A stretch of 64,000 nt of DNA from Mycobacterium sp. 1245111.1 (GCF_001673405.1 NZ_LZLV01000012.1:1-64000), one strand, 5' to 3'; positions 1 to 9,098 are shown, counted from the first letter of the stretch. Program-made: numbers and translations. Notes: generated from the sequence alone by a model not told the origin.

Positions 1-33
1 AGAGTTCACTCTCGTTTCGCTCGCCTCAATCCG
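1..33. other. Chromosomal flank left of the integrated element
   Basis: These bases lie outside the 19-bp repeat that marks the left junction and are presumably host chromosome. No gene or other feature can be recognised in so short a piece. Confidence 0.5.
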
Positions 34-52
34 GTGTCCGAGGGGGGACTTG
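34..52. repeat. Left attachment-site copy (att core, tRNA-Leu 3' end duplicate)
   Basis: The sequence GTGTCCGAGGGGGGACTTG is identical to 63606-63624. Apart from its first base it equals the last 18 nt of the tRNA-Leu gene read on the minus strand (3' T-arm plus acceptor stem and discriminator base). No tRNA body follows it, so it is the orphan duplicate left by site-specific integration. Confidence 0.85.
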
Positions 53-129
53 TCCGTCTACGACACGGGTCGTGGTCTGGCGATTGGGGCGCTGACCGCT
101 TCGGTCAAGCACCGGTCCACGTTTTTCGC

Positions 130-708
130 TCAATCGCAACGCTGAGGAGCTCGCCCATCGGGCGGCCAGCCGTCGGTACCGGACTCAAGCGGAATATTCA
201 GAGATCGAAGCAGGATCGAAAAGAGCCGCCAATTGGCGATTGCTCCGACAAGTTCGACCAAAACGGCGTGATCGCTATTGAATGCCTTCTGGCACCCAGC
301 CCAGTTTTCCTCGGAGATGACCCCGTCGCGTACCACATCATCGGTCGCTGCGAGGACCGCACGCTCGACTGGCCCGAGGCTTTCGGAATTCTGCCAGTCG
401 CGCACCGCCAGGAGATCATGCTCAGGCACGCCGAGCAGTGTGGCGATTCGCCAATGTTGAGTCCATTCGTATTCGGAGCCAGTAATCCAGCCGATGCGCA
501 TGATGACCAGCTCGCGTAGCCGCGCGTCAAGGGAACCGCGGAAGAGTAACGCGTCTAGCAGCCCATACAGCGCAACCGCCACACGCGGCTGATGAAGTGC
601 CACGCGGAATACCGACAGGTCTGCCAACTCTTCGGGCAACCCACATTCGGCAGCTCGCAGCTGGGCCTGCTCACGGTCGAGCATCGGTACGCGTTCCGCC
701 ATGGTCAC
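130..708 (-). CDS. Carboxymuconolactone decarboxylase (CMD/AhpD-like) family protein
   Basis: 192 aa, one CMD domain. The family core is visible around residues 65-85 as ELVIMRIGWITGSEYEWTQH. Members range from gamma-carboxymuconolactone decarboxylases to AhpD-type peroxidase partners. This type lacks the CxxC redox pair and is common in mycobacterial steroid and hydrocarbon gene clusters. GTG at 708 follows a GAGGG ribosome site; ATG 702 is the alternative. It is the last gene of a minus-strand operon after the thiolase-like protein and zinc ADH, 35 bp downstream of the latter. The exact reaction is not predictable. Confidence 0.8.
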   Translation of the reverse strand: MTMAERVPMLDREQAQLRAAECGLPEELADLSVFRVALHQPRVAVALYGLLDALLFRGSLDARLRELVIMRIGWITGSEYEWTQHWRIATLLGVPEHDLLAVRDWQNSESLGPVERAVLAATDDVVRDGVISEENWAGCQKAFNSDHAVLVELVGAIANWRLFSILLRSLNIPLESGTDGWPPDGRAPQRCD

Positions 709-732
709 GGGTGGCCCTCTCTGTTGAACCTC

Positions 733-757
733 TGCCCACGCCGTTAGGGCGTGGGCA
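733..757 (-). other. Perfect 10-bp hairpin between ADH and CMD genes
   Basis: TGCCCACGCC and GGCGTGGGCA form a perfect stem around a 5-nt loop that contains the ADH stop codon (TAA). No T-run follows on the minus strand, so it is not a standard intrinsic terminator. It could stabilise or attenuate the polycistronic mRNA. Confidence 0.55.
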
Positions 758-1844
758 AAAAGACGTTGTGCAGCGCCCCACTTGATCGGGCACTTTCATC
801 TGCAAGCGAAGTGAGCAGCTGCGCGAGCCCAGCGAATCCGGTTGATTCTCTGGTGATCCGGTCGAACGGCCAGCGGCCCATGGCGAGAATCTCGAGGGCT
901 GCCCGGTGGGCGGGATACTCCACGCCGAGTGCGCCTACGACGTGTAATTCTTTATAGACCAACAAGTCTGGTTCAAACCGGGGCGCGCCGCCTCCTCCGC
1001 GGGTGCCGGCCACCACAATTGTGCCGCCGGGCCTGGCAAGGCCGACGGCATCGGCGAACGCGGAGGGTGCTTTAGCGGTGACGTCGACGACCACGTCGGC
1101 AAGCCGTCCGCCTGTCTCACGCTGGAGCGCGGTCACTGCATCGTCCTGCGATACATCGATGGGCAGGTCGACACCGAATGATCTGGCTATGGCCAGTCGT
1201 TGTTCGTCGCGTGGGCCTACGCCGGTCATCGCGACGAACGCGGCTCCCGCCTCTTTGGCCGCCACCGCCGCACAGATTCCGCGGATGCCGGGCCCCAGGA
1301 TCGCTACGACGTCCCCGGCCTTGGTGTCGGGAAGAGTCGCCCCCCACTGGATACCGGCCCCGAGAGGGTTGAACAACGTGGCGAGAACGGGGTCCATGTC
1401 TTCGGCAATCGGGAGCAGCATCGCGTCCCACGGAAGCTCCACATGGGTGGCGTATCCGCCCCATAAGCCCGCGCCGACCTCCACGTCGACGAACCCGAAC
1501 ATGGTGGCGATGCCGTTCACCGCGCACCGCCGGTATTCGCCGCGGCGGCACTCGGGGCAGTCTCGGCAGGACCGGAACACCTCAACGGCCACGCGCTGGC
1601 CGGCTTGTACACCCCAGCGTTGGCCGGCCGCAGCGCCAACATGTTCGACGATGCCGACGATTTCGTGCCCTGGAACGAATGAGAAGCCGGCAGGCAGGTG
1701 TCCGGTGAATTGTTCGTGATCTGTTCCGCACAGACCGCATGCTTCAACTCGCAGGATCGCACCCCGGTCGCCGACGTCGGGGATGGTCATCTGGCGCCGC
1801 TGCAGACTCCGCGGTCCGGTCAGCACCATCGCCTCGGCGATCAT
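744..1844 (-). CDS. Zinc-dependent alcohol dehydrogenase (MDR superfamily)
   Basis: 366 aa. ATG at 1844 overlaps the upstream TGA (ATGA), which favours it over an ORF start 14 codons further upstream. Catalytic-zinc ligands are visible as Cys39 in GLCGTD and His60-Glu61 in PGHE. The structural-zinc lobe follows as four cysteines in CRDCPECRRGEYRRC. A Rossmann NAD(P) motif is degenerate (AILGPGIRGICA). It probably oxidises an alcohol intermediate made by the adjacent pathway. It is translationally coupled to the thiolase-like gene. Substrate unknown. Confidence 0.85.
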   Translation of the reverse strand: MIAEAMVLTGPRSLQRRQMTIPDVGDRGAILRVEACGLCGTDHEQFTGHLPAGFSFVPGHEIVGIVEHVGAAAGQRWGVQAGQRVAVEVFRSCRDCPECRRGEYRRCAVNGIATMFGFVDVEVGAGLWGGYATHVELPWDAMLLPIAEDMDPVLATLFNPLGAGIQWGATLPDTKAGDVVAILGPGIRGICAAVAAKEAGAAFVAMTGVGPRDEQRLAIARSFGVDLPIDVSQDDAVTALQRETGGRLADVVVDVTAKAPSAFADAVGLARPGGTIVVAGTRGGGGAPRFEPDLLVYKELHVVGALGVEYPAHRAALEILAMGRWPFDRITRESTGFAGLAQLLTSLADESARSSGALHNVFLPTP

Positions 1845-3346
1845 GGAAGCTCGAACCCGGTGAACGACCCTGTGTTTCGGAGGCACACCGTTTTACCTAC
1901 GTACATTTCCGCGCCCATCGCCTCGGCGATCTGCGGATCGTCGCTGCGTGCGACGACTCTTTGCCCGTCGGACAGGTGCGCGATGATCGGAGTCCATCGA
2001 GGTTGGCCGTCTCGGTCGTAGACGACGGTGTATCCGTCGACTGTCGCGCAACCGGTCGCCTCGTCGGCGCCTGCGACAGCCAGCCGCGATGAATCGATTT
2101 GAGCTTGTTCGACCGCCGTGTCGAGCAGTCGCCACCCGGCTGGTGGCGGGGTGGCCGACCACACACCGACCGAATGCTTCGTCGAATACCACCCGAGGCC
2201 GGTGACGAGTCCGGCATCGGTTGGGTCGCGTCGGCACCGTCGGACCATCTCCACGATCGAGTGGCTGACGTAATTGTTTCCGGGACCGCCGTGATAAGGC
2301 AGGCCTCCGGTTACTGTGAGGCCTCTGTCGTCGAGGGGGTCCAAGTCGAGAGCCTCGGCAGCCATCTCAATTGCCGACGGGAAGCAGGAGTAGAGGTCGA
2401 ACCACCGGATGTCGTCGGTGGTCAACCGGCCCGCATCGAGAGCCTTCCGTGCCGCTACCTCGATACCCGATGAGCGGCTGAGGTCCGGCCGTTCCACGGG
2501 GAAGTACACGTCGTTGCAAGTCGCTGCTGACCAGGGAAAGACCCAACGATCGCGCGCGACGCCTAATTCGTCCGCCACCTCGGCGGCCATGAGAATGAAG
2601 GCGGCAGCCATGTCGACGGACATGATGCTGTTGAGCAGCTTGGGATAGGGCAAGCAGACCATGCGGTTTTCCGCGGTGACTTCGCTGAGTTCGGTGGCAC
2701 TTCGTGCGCGTGGGAACCAGGCCTGTTCCGGATGGCGTGCCGCCTCGGCTGTGAACGGGGCCATCAGCGTGCCCAGCCACTCCCGTTGAGCATCGAAGTC
2801 GCGGCCGTGGCGCGCGGCGATCGCGGACTCGAAGATGGGATACACCTCGTGCGGCCAACTCAGACCCACCGACAATTCGGCTTGACTCAGCCCGGGGCGG
2901 GCGTCGCCCAGGGATTCGTCGTCGGAGCGGGGTGGGGGCGGCGAGTCGAGAAGTGCCCCGCCCTGAAGCTTGCGTGCGGAATGCCCGCTCTCCGCCCCGA
3001 CGACCAGGACGACATCTGCACGGCCTTCGCCTATTTCGCCACCCAACACTTCGACGAGATACTGCGGGGTGTTTCCGCCGACGGGACAGCTGATGCGGCG
3101 GGCGGGACTGATGTGCATCGCTTCGGCGATCCTGCTGGCGGGATTGTCGCGCGGTATGACCAGGATGCCCGGAGTCGCGACGGTGTCGATGCGCCGCTCG
3201 ACCGGGCGACTTGCGTCTTTGACCGCGCGGCGTGCGGCTTCTACCGCCAAGTCGATCGGGTCCACGAAGTCGTTCCCGCGATGGGTAACTTCGCCCACGC
3301 CGACGACAACCGGGGTACGCGCTTCTACCAACATCGGCATCGGCAT
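1841..3346 (-). CDS. Thiolase-like acetyl-CoA acetyltransferase family protein with C-terminal OB-like domain
   Basis: 501 aa. The N-terminal ~400 residues follow the thiolase/SCP-x fold, ending in GGLPYHGGPGNNYVSHS, which matches the C-terminal catalytic loop. The last ~80 residues form a small beta-domain resembling the OB domain of M. tuberculosis Rv1867-type proteins. Where a true thiolase has its nucleophilic cysteine, this protein reads SCPVGGNTPQ, with Cys displaced, so classical thiolysis is uncertain. Three in-frame ATGs (3346, 3340, 3334) compete as start. First gene of the minus operon; TetR 3443-4072 is divergent. Confidence 0.75.
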   Translation of the reverse strand: MPMPMLVEARTPVVVGVGEVTHRGNDFVDPIDLAVEAARRAVKDASRPVERRIDTVATPGILVIPRDNPASRIAEAMHISPARRISCPVGGNTPQYLVEVLGGEIGEGRADVVLVVGAESGHSARKLQGGALLDSPPPPRSDDESLGDARPGLSQAELSVGLSWPHEVYPIFESAIAARHGRDFDAQREWLGTLMAPFTAEAARHPEQAWFPRARSATELSEVTAENRMVCLPYPKLLNSIMSVDMAAAFILMAAEVADELGVARDRWVFPWSAATCNDVYFPVERPDLSRSSGIEVAARKALDAGRLTTDDIRWFDLYSCFPSAIEMAAEALDLDPLDDRGLTVTGGLPYHGGPGNNYVSHSIVEMVRRCRRDPTDAGLVTGLGWYSTKHSVGVWSATPPPAGWRLLDTAVEQAQIDSSRLAVAGADEATGCATVDGYTVVYDRDGQPRWTPIIAHLSDGQRVVARSDDPQIAEAMGAEMYVGKTVCLRNTGSFTGFELP

Positions 3347-3365
3347 CCGCTCAGGGCCACGGGGC

Positions 3366-3411
3366 TGACTTGAGACATAACTGCGATGGTGTCATGTGCG
3401 TGGGCAAGTCA
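3366..3411. promoter_or_regulatory. Divergent promoter with inverted repeat TGACTTG/CAAGTCA
   Basis: Perfect 7-bp arms at 3366-3372 and 3405-3411 lie between the thiolase-like gene (minus) and the TetR gene (plus). This is the usual place for a TetR autoregulatory operator. The long spacing (32 bp) makes it a weak candidate. Confidence 0.3.
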
Positions 3412-3442
3412 CAATGGTGTGCGCTCGCGGCATACTGGCTGT

Positions 3443-4072
3443 GTGTCGACGAGGTTGTTGAGATGGGGTGCCGCCGCGCCGACAGATCGTGGGTCCGCTC
3501 GCGACCGGTTGCTCGATGCTGCCGAGCGGTGCCTCGAGAGTTGCGGTGTGGTGGGCACGACCATGGAGGACATCGGCAGAACAGCGGGTGTGTCCAGGGC
3601 AACGGTGTATCGCTACTTCCCCAGTCGGGAGGCGGTGATGTCGGGTGTCATCATTCGCGCCGCCGAGCGCTATCTCGACCGCATCAGCCCGCGGATCGCC
3701 GCGCACGCCGACCTGGGCTCCGCGCTCGTCGATTTCGTGGAATACACGGTTGAGGCCGCGCGCCGCGAAGAGATCATCGGATTGTTGTTCGGCAGCGACG
3801 AGGAACTCGCCGGCGTGGGTCTCGCGGCGGGCACCTCGACGTCCCTCTTCGAAATCGTCACCGAATTTCTGCGTCCCATCTTCACCAGACACTGGAGTTG
3901 CGTGGAACCGGGCGTCTCCGTCGACGACGCCGCCGAGTGGGTTGTCCGCACGATATTGAGCCTGCTGACTGTTCGAGGGCCGCGGAAGCGCAGTCGTGAC
4001 GGACTCCGGGCGTTTCTGTCGAGGTTTCTCCTTCCCGCGATCCTGGCCGGTGACCACGCTCGACCGGTGTGA
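3443..4072 (+). CDS. TetR/AcrR family transcriptional regulator
   Basis: 209 aa from GTG 3443; an ATG at 3386 would add 19 residues ahead of the DNA-binding domain and is less likely. The N-terminal helix-turn-helix is clear: a ~20-residue tail, then TMEDIGRTAGVSRATVYRYF, the TetR recognition core. The C-terminal ligand domain is not assignable. It is divergent from the thiolase/ADH/CMD operon and just upstream of the thioesterase/hydrolase pair, so it may control either set. Confidence 0.88.
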   Translation: MSTRLLRWGAAAPTDRGSARDRLLDAAERCLESCGVVGTTMEDIGRTAGVSRATVYRYFPSREAVMSGVIIRAAERYLDRISPRIAAHADLGSALVDFVEYTVEAARREEIIGLLFGSDEELAGVGLAAGTSTSLFEIVTEFLRPIFTRHWSCVEPGVSVDDAAEWVVRTILSLLTVRGPRKRSRDGLRAFLSRFLLPAILAGDHARPV

Positions 4073-4119
4073 CAACTATGGCGTAATGTCTCAACAGCAG
4101 CTGAAGTAGGAGTCCAGAA

Positions 4120-4563
4120 GTGTCTGTGCAATTCACCACGTTCAACGAACAGGTCGCTGAGCAACTAAAGAGCGCAGCAGAAACCACGGGCGGGTTGGCC
4201 GGTTACCTCGGCTTCCGGCACACCGAATTCACTGCGGGACGGCTCGTCGCGGAGATGGACGCACGCGACGACCTGAAGACGCCTTTCGGCAACCTGCATG
4301 GGGGCTGCTTATCGGCCATGGTCGACCACTGCCTCGGAGTGGTGTTTTATCCCGTGATTCCACTGGGATCTTGGGTCGCGACAACGGAGTTCAAACTGAA
4401 TCTACTTCGTCCGGTCTCCAGTGGCACGTGCGTAGCCATGGCTGAGATCATCTCGCTGGGCAGAACCAGCGGTGTGGCGCGTATCGACATCAGCAACGAC
4501 GGCAGAGCGGTGTGTGCGGCCCAGGGAACCGTCACCGTCGTCGCACCGAAGACGAACTCCTGA
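4120..4563 (+). CDS. PaaI-type hotdog-fold thioesterase
   Basis: 147 aa. GTG 4120 follows GTAGGAG with 7-nt spacing. The hotdog signature is NLHGGCLSAMVDHCLGVV, with the acidic residue of PaaI enzymes (Asp) seven residues after GG. Members hydrolyse acyl-CoA or aryl-CoA esters and release stalled CoA intermediates. Its stop overlaps the next ATG (TGATG), so it is coupled to the alpha/beta hydrolase. Cytosolic, no signal peptide. Confidence 0.82.
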   Translation: MSVQFTTFNEQVAEQLKSAAETTGGLAGYLGFRHTEFTAGRLVAEMDARDDLKTPFGNLHGGCLSAMVDHCLGVVFYPVIPLGSWVATTEFKLNLLRPVSSGTCVAMAEIISLGRTSGVARIDISNDGRAVCAAQGTVTVVAPKTNS

Positions 4564-5474
4564 TGTCGGCAAAGAGAACAGGCGATTCGTCGGTCCCTGT
4601 CGTCGAGCGCGTGCCCACGGCGGACGGGCTGACGCTGGCCGTCGACCTCTACCGCTGTGACGCGCCGCGGGCGGTCGTGGTGCTCCTTCACGGCGGAGGT
4701 CAAAGCCGACACGCCTGGGACGTCACCGCCCAACGCCTGCACCAGCGCGGCTACACGGTGGCCGCGTACGACACCAGGGGACACGGGGACAGCGACTGGG
4801 ACCCCGACGGACGCTACGACGGGGACCGACTCGGGTCCGACCTGCTGGCCGTGCGCTCATACGCCGATTCCGGCCGCCCCGTCGCCGCGATCGGCGCCTC
4901 TCTGGGCGGCTTGACCATTCTCGGAACACACTTGCTCGCCCCGCCGGACCTATGGCAGGCCGTCGTCCTGGTTGACGTCACCCCGCGAATGGAGATGGAC
5001 GGCGCCCGACGAGTCGTAGCGTTCATGTCGGCACACCCCGAAGGTTTCGACAGCCTCGAGTCGGCCGCTGACGTGATCGCCGCCTACAACCCGCACCGCC
5101 CTCGCCCGGAAAACCTCAACGGCCTCCGAAAAGTCCTCGCCCGTCGCGAAGACGGTCGCTGGGCCTGGCGATGGGATCCAGCTTTCGTGACGTCGAATTT
5201 CCAGTTCCTCCAAGGTGATCCGGACGAAGGCGCTGAGGATTTCGACATGATGAGCGCCTTCCTTCTCGATGGCGCCCGCCGGGTAACCGCGCCAACGCTG
5301 CTGGTCCGGGGCCTACTATCTGACATGGTCTCCGAAGAGACAGTAAAGCATTTCCTCACCGTCGTTCCGCACGCGCAAACCGTTGACGTGTCGGGCGCGG
5401 GACACATGATTGCCGGCGACAACAACGACGCATTCTCGACGGCGGTCGTCGAATTCCTCGACAGGACCACATGA
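4563..5474 (+). CDS. Alpha/beta hydrolase
   Basis: 303 aa from ATG 4563, which overlaps the previous stop codon; the ORF extends 17 codons upstream but the overlap start is preferred. The oxyanion region LLHGGGQSRHAW, nucleophile elbow GASLGG (Ser) and catalytic His in GAGHMIAGD are all visible, so the enzyme should be active. Likely an esterase, lactonase or C-C hydrolase working with the adjacent thioesterase. Substrate unknown. Confidence 0.85.
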   Translation: MSAKRTGDSSVPVVERVPTADGLTLAVDLYRCDAPRAVVVLLHGGGQSRHAWDVTAQRLHQRGYTVAAYDTRGHGDSDWDPDGRYDGDRLGSDLLAVRSYADSGRPVAAIGASLGGLTILGTHLLAPPDLWQAVVLVDVTPRMEMDGARRVVAFMSAHPEGFDSLESAADVIAAYNPHRPRPENLNGLRKVLARREDGRWAWRWDPAFVTSNFQFLQGDPDEGAEDFDMMSAFLLDGARRVTAPTLLVRGLLSDMVSEETVKHFLTVVPHAQTVDVSGAGHMIAGDNNDAFSTAVVEFLDRTT

Positions 5475-5525
5475 ACCCTGCTGTCGGTCGACTGCCCATG
5501 TAGGGCTGGCGCCTATCCTGCTCCT

Positions 5526-6146
5526 ATGCCAACTGAACCAGCGCGGATGTCTTTCCGCCGGCATGTGCGCGAACAGGTTTTGAGGGCGACACGAGAACTC
5601 GCCATCGAGAAGGGCTGGGATCAGGTCCGGATGAGCGAGGTTGCCGAATCGGTCGGCGTCTCCCGCCCGACGTTGTACAAAGAGTTCGGCGACAAACAGG
5701 GGCTCGGCGACGCGCTTGTGGTGTCAGAGGGCGAGCGCTTTATGGAAGGCATTCTTGCCGTCCTTGCCGAACACGTGGACGACGTGCAGGGCGGCATCAC
5801 CGCAGCGGTGCAATTCACCCTCTGTGAAGCAGAAAACAGCCCGCTCCTCAAGGCAGTTCTGACGTCCAACCCCTCGGGGAATGATCGCGGTGGCTCGTCG
5901 TCTACTGGAGTCCTACCTCTTCTGCCGACATCGGCTTCCCTGCTTCAGCTCTGCTCCGCGGCTCTGATCACGTGGTTTAACGACCACTTCGACGATCTCA
6001 ACCCCGAAGACGTCGAGGACGTCGCAGATGTTCTGGTGCGACTGACAGTGAGTCATGTTGTACTCCCAGCCGCGGACATCGCCACCACCGGTGAGCGGAT
6101 CTCCCGCGTAGCACTCAGGTACCTGGGAGTTGTCCACAGTTTGTAA
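5526..6146 (+). CDS. TetR family transcriptional regulator
   Basis: 206 aa. The HTH is MSEVAESVGVSRPTLYKEFG at residues ~35-54; the FGDKQ variant after the recognition helix is typical of one TetR subgroup. It is convergent with the ferredoxin reductase gene (17-bp gap) and follows the hydrolase gene at 51 bp. It may be cotranscribed with the hydrolase or have its own promoter in that gap. Confidence 0.88.
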   Translation: MPTEPARMSFRRHVREQVLRATRELAIEKGWDQVRMSEVAESVGVSRPTLYKEFGDKQGLGDALVVSEGERFMEGILAVLAEHVDDVQGGITAAVQFTLCEAENSPLLKAVLTSNPSGNDRGGSSSTGVLPLLPTSASLLQLCSAALITWFNDHFDDLNPEDVEDVADVLVRLTVSHVVLPAADIATTGERISRVALRYLGVVHSL

Positions 6147-6162
6147 CTAGCAAGCTCTCGTG

Positions 6163-7362
6163 TCAGATCGAGCCGGCGAGGAGCTCTGAGCGGTCAACTC
6201 GGAGCTGCTGGCTGATGGCCCGCTTACTGGACATGAAATCGCGAGGACGATTGACGCAGTCGGCGGCGATGAGTTCGCCCTCGCGGAAGTAGAAGCAGCT
6301 GAAGTCACGCTCACGCGACGGGTCACCACTGAGCAACACTTCGTCGTACCCGGCGTTGAGACCTGCAATCTGGAGTTTGAGATCGTACTGGTCGGACCAG
6401 AACCACGGAAGCGCAGCGATTGCGCTGTGTTTTCCGCAGATTGTCGCCGCAGCGATCTTGGCCTGCTCGCCGGCGCTCGATACGGATTCCAAACGAATAC
6501 GCGAGCCGTATCGAGCCATGGTGTGGCTGGTGCAGTCGCCGGCGGCCACGATGTCGGGGTCGCTGGTGCGGGCCTGGTCGTCGATCACGATGCCGTTGTC
6601 GACGGATAATCCTGCGGCCGAGGCGAGCTCGGTGTTCGGCACCACACCGACGCCGACGATGACCAAGTCGGCGGGGATCGGTTCGCCGTCAGCCAGCACC
6701 ACCTCCTGCACCCCACCGTTACCGAAGAAGGCTTCGACGAGAGCGTGTGTTCGGATCTCCACTCCCTCGCCGTTGTGGATTCGGGTGTAAAACGCGGAAA
6801 CCTCCGGCGCGGTGACCCGTTCGAGTACACGCTCGGTTGCCTCGAGGACGGTGACGTTCATGCCGAGCGAACACAGCGAGGCCGCCGTTTCCAACCCGAT
6901 GTAACCGCCGCCCACGATCACAACCCTCCGACCCGGTGTAGCGGCGGCACGGATCAACTCGACGTCTGCAGCGGTACGCAGGTAGTGAATTCCGGGAAGA
7001 TCCACCCCTGGTGTGGGGAGTCGTCTGGCCCTTGCACCGGTGCACAACGCGAGCTTGGTGTACGTCAGCGTGTCGCCGGTGCTCAGAGACACACGCTTGG
7101 CACTCCGGTGGATCGCCTCCACGGTCGCATTCAAGAGTCGAATGTGCTGCTTTTCGTAGAAATCAGCGCCGCGAATCAGGAGGTCGTCGAGGCCGTTCTT
7201 GCCGGCCAGGTATCCCTTCGACAACGGAGGCCGGTGGTAGGGCAGTCCCCCCTCGTCGCCGATGAGCACGACCTCCCCAGACCACCCCTCCCTTCGAAGA
7301 TTAGCTGCCAACTGCGCGCCGGCGTGGCTCGCGCCGACGATCACCGCTCGTTCGGGAGTCAC
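6163..7362 (-). CDS. NAD(P)H:ferredoxin reductase of the CYP153 system
   Basis: 399 aa, putidaredoxin/rhodocoxin reductase type. FAD-binding GxGxxG-type motif VIVGASHAGAQLA at residues ~7-20, NADH Rossmann motif VIVGGGYIGLETA near 145-158, and second FAD motif DIVAAGDC. Passes electrons from NAD(P)H to the [2Fe-2S] ferredoxin 8778-9098, which feeds the P450. GTG 7362 overlaps the P450 stop (GTGA), so expression is coupled. The order ferredoxin, P450, reductase is self-contained, as in mycobacterial CYP153A operons. Confidence 0.92.
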   Translation of the reverse strand: MTPERAVIVGASHAGAQLAANLRREGWSGEVVLIGDEGGLPYHRPPLSKGYLAGKNGLDDLLIRGADFYEKQHIRLLNATVEAIHRSAKRVSLSTGDTLTYTKLALCTGARARRLPTPGVDLPGIHYLRTAADVELIRAAATPGRRVVIVGGGYIGLETAASLCSLGMNVTVLEATERVLERVTAPEVSAFYTRIHNGEGVEIRTHALVEAFFGNGGVQEVVLADGEPIPADLVIVGVGVVPNTELASAAGLSVDNGIVIDDQARTSDPDIVAAGDCTSHTMARYGSRIRLESVSSAGEQAKIAAATICGKHSAIAALPWFWSDQYDLKLQIAGLNAGYDEVLLSGDPSRERDFSCFYFREGELIAADCVNRPRDFMSSKRAISQQLRVDRSELLAGSI

Positions 7363-8747
7363 GCACTTGGCCTGGGAGTGAGGCGAACCATCAGCTTGCT
7401 GATACCCCTGACGAAATTCGATTGCACATACTCGGGTTCGCCGACCACCTCGATGTTCTCAAAGCGAGGGAGCAATTCCTCCCACAGGATTCGAAGCTGC
7501 AACTCAGCAAGTCGGTTTCCCATGCACCTGTGCACGCCGAACCCGAACGAGATGTGATTGCGGGCGTTGCTCCTATCGATGATCAACTCATCGGCCCGCT
7601 CGAAGACACGCTCATCGCGGTTACCAGAGGCGTACCACATCACGACCTTGTCGCCCTTGCGGATGAATTGCCCGTTCAACATGATGTCTTTTTTCGCGAC
7701 TCGGCGCATGTACGCCAACGGGGTCTGCCAGCGAATGATCTCGGATACCATGTTGGGAATCAGGTCAGGGTTCGCCTTCAACTTCTCGAACTGATCGGGG
7801 AACTGGTTCAAGGCGAGAACCCCTCCGCTCATCGAGTTGCGAGTCGTGTCGTTTCCCCCGACGATCAGCAGTACCAAATTGCCGAGGAATTCCATCGGGC
7901 GGTCGATGAGATCCTTAGTGTCCTCGTTGGCCTGCAGCATCGTGATCAGATCGAAGCCCGGTCGCTCCCCGTTGGCGGTACGGGCCGCCTTGTCATGCCA
8001 GAGAGCGCTGAGCCCCTTCGCCATGTCGACCATGCCACGAAACACTCTGTCGTTGTCGGAAGGACCACCATTGGCTTGCTCCATGGAGGTGGCGAGGTCC
8101 GACCATTCCACGAGCTTGTGCCGCTGCTCGTACGGGAAGTCCAGCAGGGTCGCGAGCATGCGCGCTGTCAGTTCGATGGAGACGTGGTGCACCCAATTGA
8201 ACGGCTGATCCACCGGTAGATCGTCCAGCACTTCCTGGACACGCGAGCGGATCAGCCCCTCCATCTCGCGCAGGTTCTTCGGCGCGACAACCCCTTGGAC
8301 GGAAGCGCGCTGCAAGTCGTGTTGTGGCGGATCCATCGCGATGAACATGGCGATGTCCATAAAGCGAGGCGGTCTCCCGATGATGATGAACGGCTCTGCG
8401 GAGAAAGCCTCGTGGTTCTTGTCGACGGCGATGATGTCCGCGTGGCGGGTCACCGACCAGAACGGGCCGAACGGACTGTGAGCCTGGTAGTGCACCGGCG
8501 CCTCGTTGCGCACGCGTTCGAAGTAGGACTTCCAGCGGCCTTGGCGGTAGAGGAACGGGTTGCTGAGATCGATGTCGGCGATATCGATGTCCTCGACCGG
8601 AGGAATGGGCGTCTCGGTGAAGATCTTCTTACCATTGGTTCCGGTTACCCACCGGCGTGTCTTGTCGTAGAGGTGTGCGCCGCGGATTTGCAGCTCCAGA
8701 GGCACGGCAGTCTGGGCTTTGGCGGCCACTGCCGCGGGAATACTCAT
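7359..8747 (-). CDS. Cytochrome P450, CYP153 family (alkane/terpenoid omega-hydroxylase)
   Basis: 462 aa. ATG 8747 is preceded by GGAGGAAAC; an ATG 7 codons upstream overlaps that site and is rejected. The I-helix reads VGGNDTTRNSMSGG and the heme loop FGFGVHRCMGNRLAE with the axial Cys. Both are hallmark CYP153 motifs, the same ones used for degenerate CYP153 primers. ExxR appears as EIIR. CYP153 enzymes hydroxylate terminal carbons of medium-chain n-alkanes and also cyclic or terpenoid hydrocarbons. Gene order with dedicated ferredoxin, reductase and divergent AraC regulator matches the alkane systems of Mycobacterium. Family assignment is strong; substrate is inferred. Confidence 0.92.
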   Translation of the reverse strand: MSIPAAVAAKAQTAVPLELQIRGAHLYDKTRRWVTGTNGKKIFTETPIPPVEDIDIADIDLSNPFLYRQGRWKSYFERVRNEAPVHYQAHSPFGPFWSVTRHADIIAVDKNHEAFSAEPFIIIGRPPRFMDIAMFIAMDPPQHDLQRASVQGVVAPKNLREMEGLIRSRVQEVLDDLPVDQPFNWVHHVSIELTARMLATLLDFPYEQRHKLVEWSDLATSMEQANGGPSDNDRVFRGMVDMAKGLSALWHDKAARTANGERPGFDLITMLQANEDTKDLIDRPMEFLGNLVLLIVGGNDTTRNSMSGGVLALNQFPDQFEKLKANPDLIPNMVSEIIRWQTPLAYMRRVAKKDIMLNGQFIRKGDKVVMWYASGNRDERVFERADELIIDRSNARNHISFGFGVHRCMGNRLAELQLRILWEELLPRFENIEVVGEPEYVQSNFVRGISKLMVRLTPRPSA

Positions 8748-8777
8748 TATTGTTTCCTCCAAATCCATGGCGTTGTT

Positions 8778-9098
8778 TCAGAGCTGGAACTCAGGTAGCT
8801 CGACCGTCAAGCCATCCCATGCCTCGGAGGCGGCCATCTGGCAGGACAGCCTCGACGTCCGCTGACGCTCGGGGTTCATCGCGAGCATCTCCTCTTCGTT
8901 GGCGCCGCAGAGTCCCACCGTGTCCGACCACTCGGGAGCGACGATCACGTGGCACGTTCCGCATGCGGCTTCCCCTCCACAATCGCCGTCGATGCCGGGC
9001 ACCGCGTTGTTGACCGCAATCTGCATCAAGGACTGCCCTTCGGCCAAGGGGGCTTCGTACTTCTCGCCGTCATGAGAGACGAAGGTGACGACTGCCAT
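8778..9098 (-). CDS. [2Fe-2S] ferredoxin of the CYP153 system
   Basis: 106 aa, adrenodoxin/putidaredoxin type. Cluster ligands are Cys40, Cys46, Cys49 and Cys86 (CGGEAACGTC followed 37 residues later by LSCQM). Shuttles electrons from the reductase 6163-7362 to P450 7359-8747. First gene of the minus operon, 30 bp ahead of the P450. Downstream of the divergent promoter shared with the AraC gene. Confidence 0.95.
   Translation of the reverse strand: MAVVTFVSHDGEKYEAPLAEGQSLMQIAVNNAVPGIDGDCGGEAACGTCHVIVAPEWSDTVGLCGANEEEMLAMNPERQRTSRLSCQMAASEAWDGLTVELPEFQL

Noticed and set aside
34..519. 161-aa plus-strand ORF starting in the left att repeat
   Set aside because: Lies opposite the CMD gene, has no family features and no ribosome site; it is a shadow of the minus-strand gene.
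733..757. Intrinsic terminator
   Set aside because: The stem is strong, but on the minus (coding) strand no T-run follows, so only a hairpin is reported.
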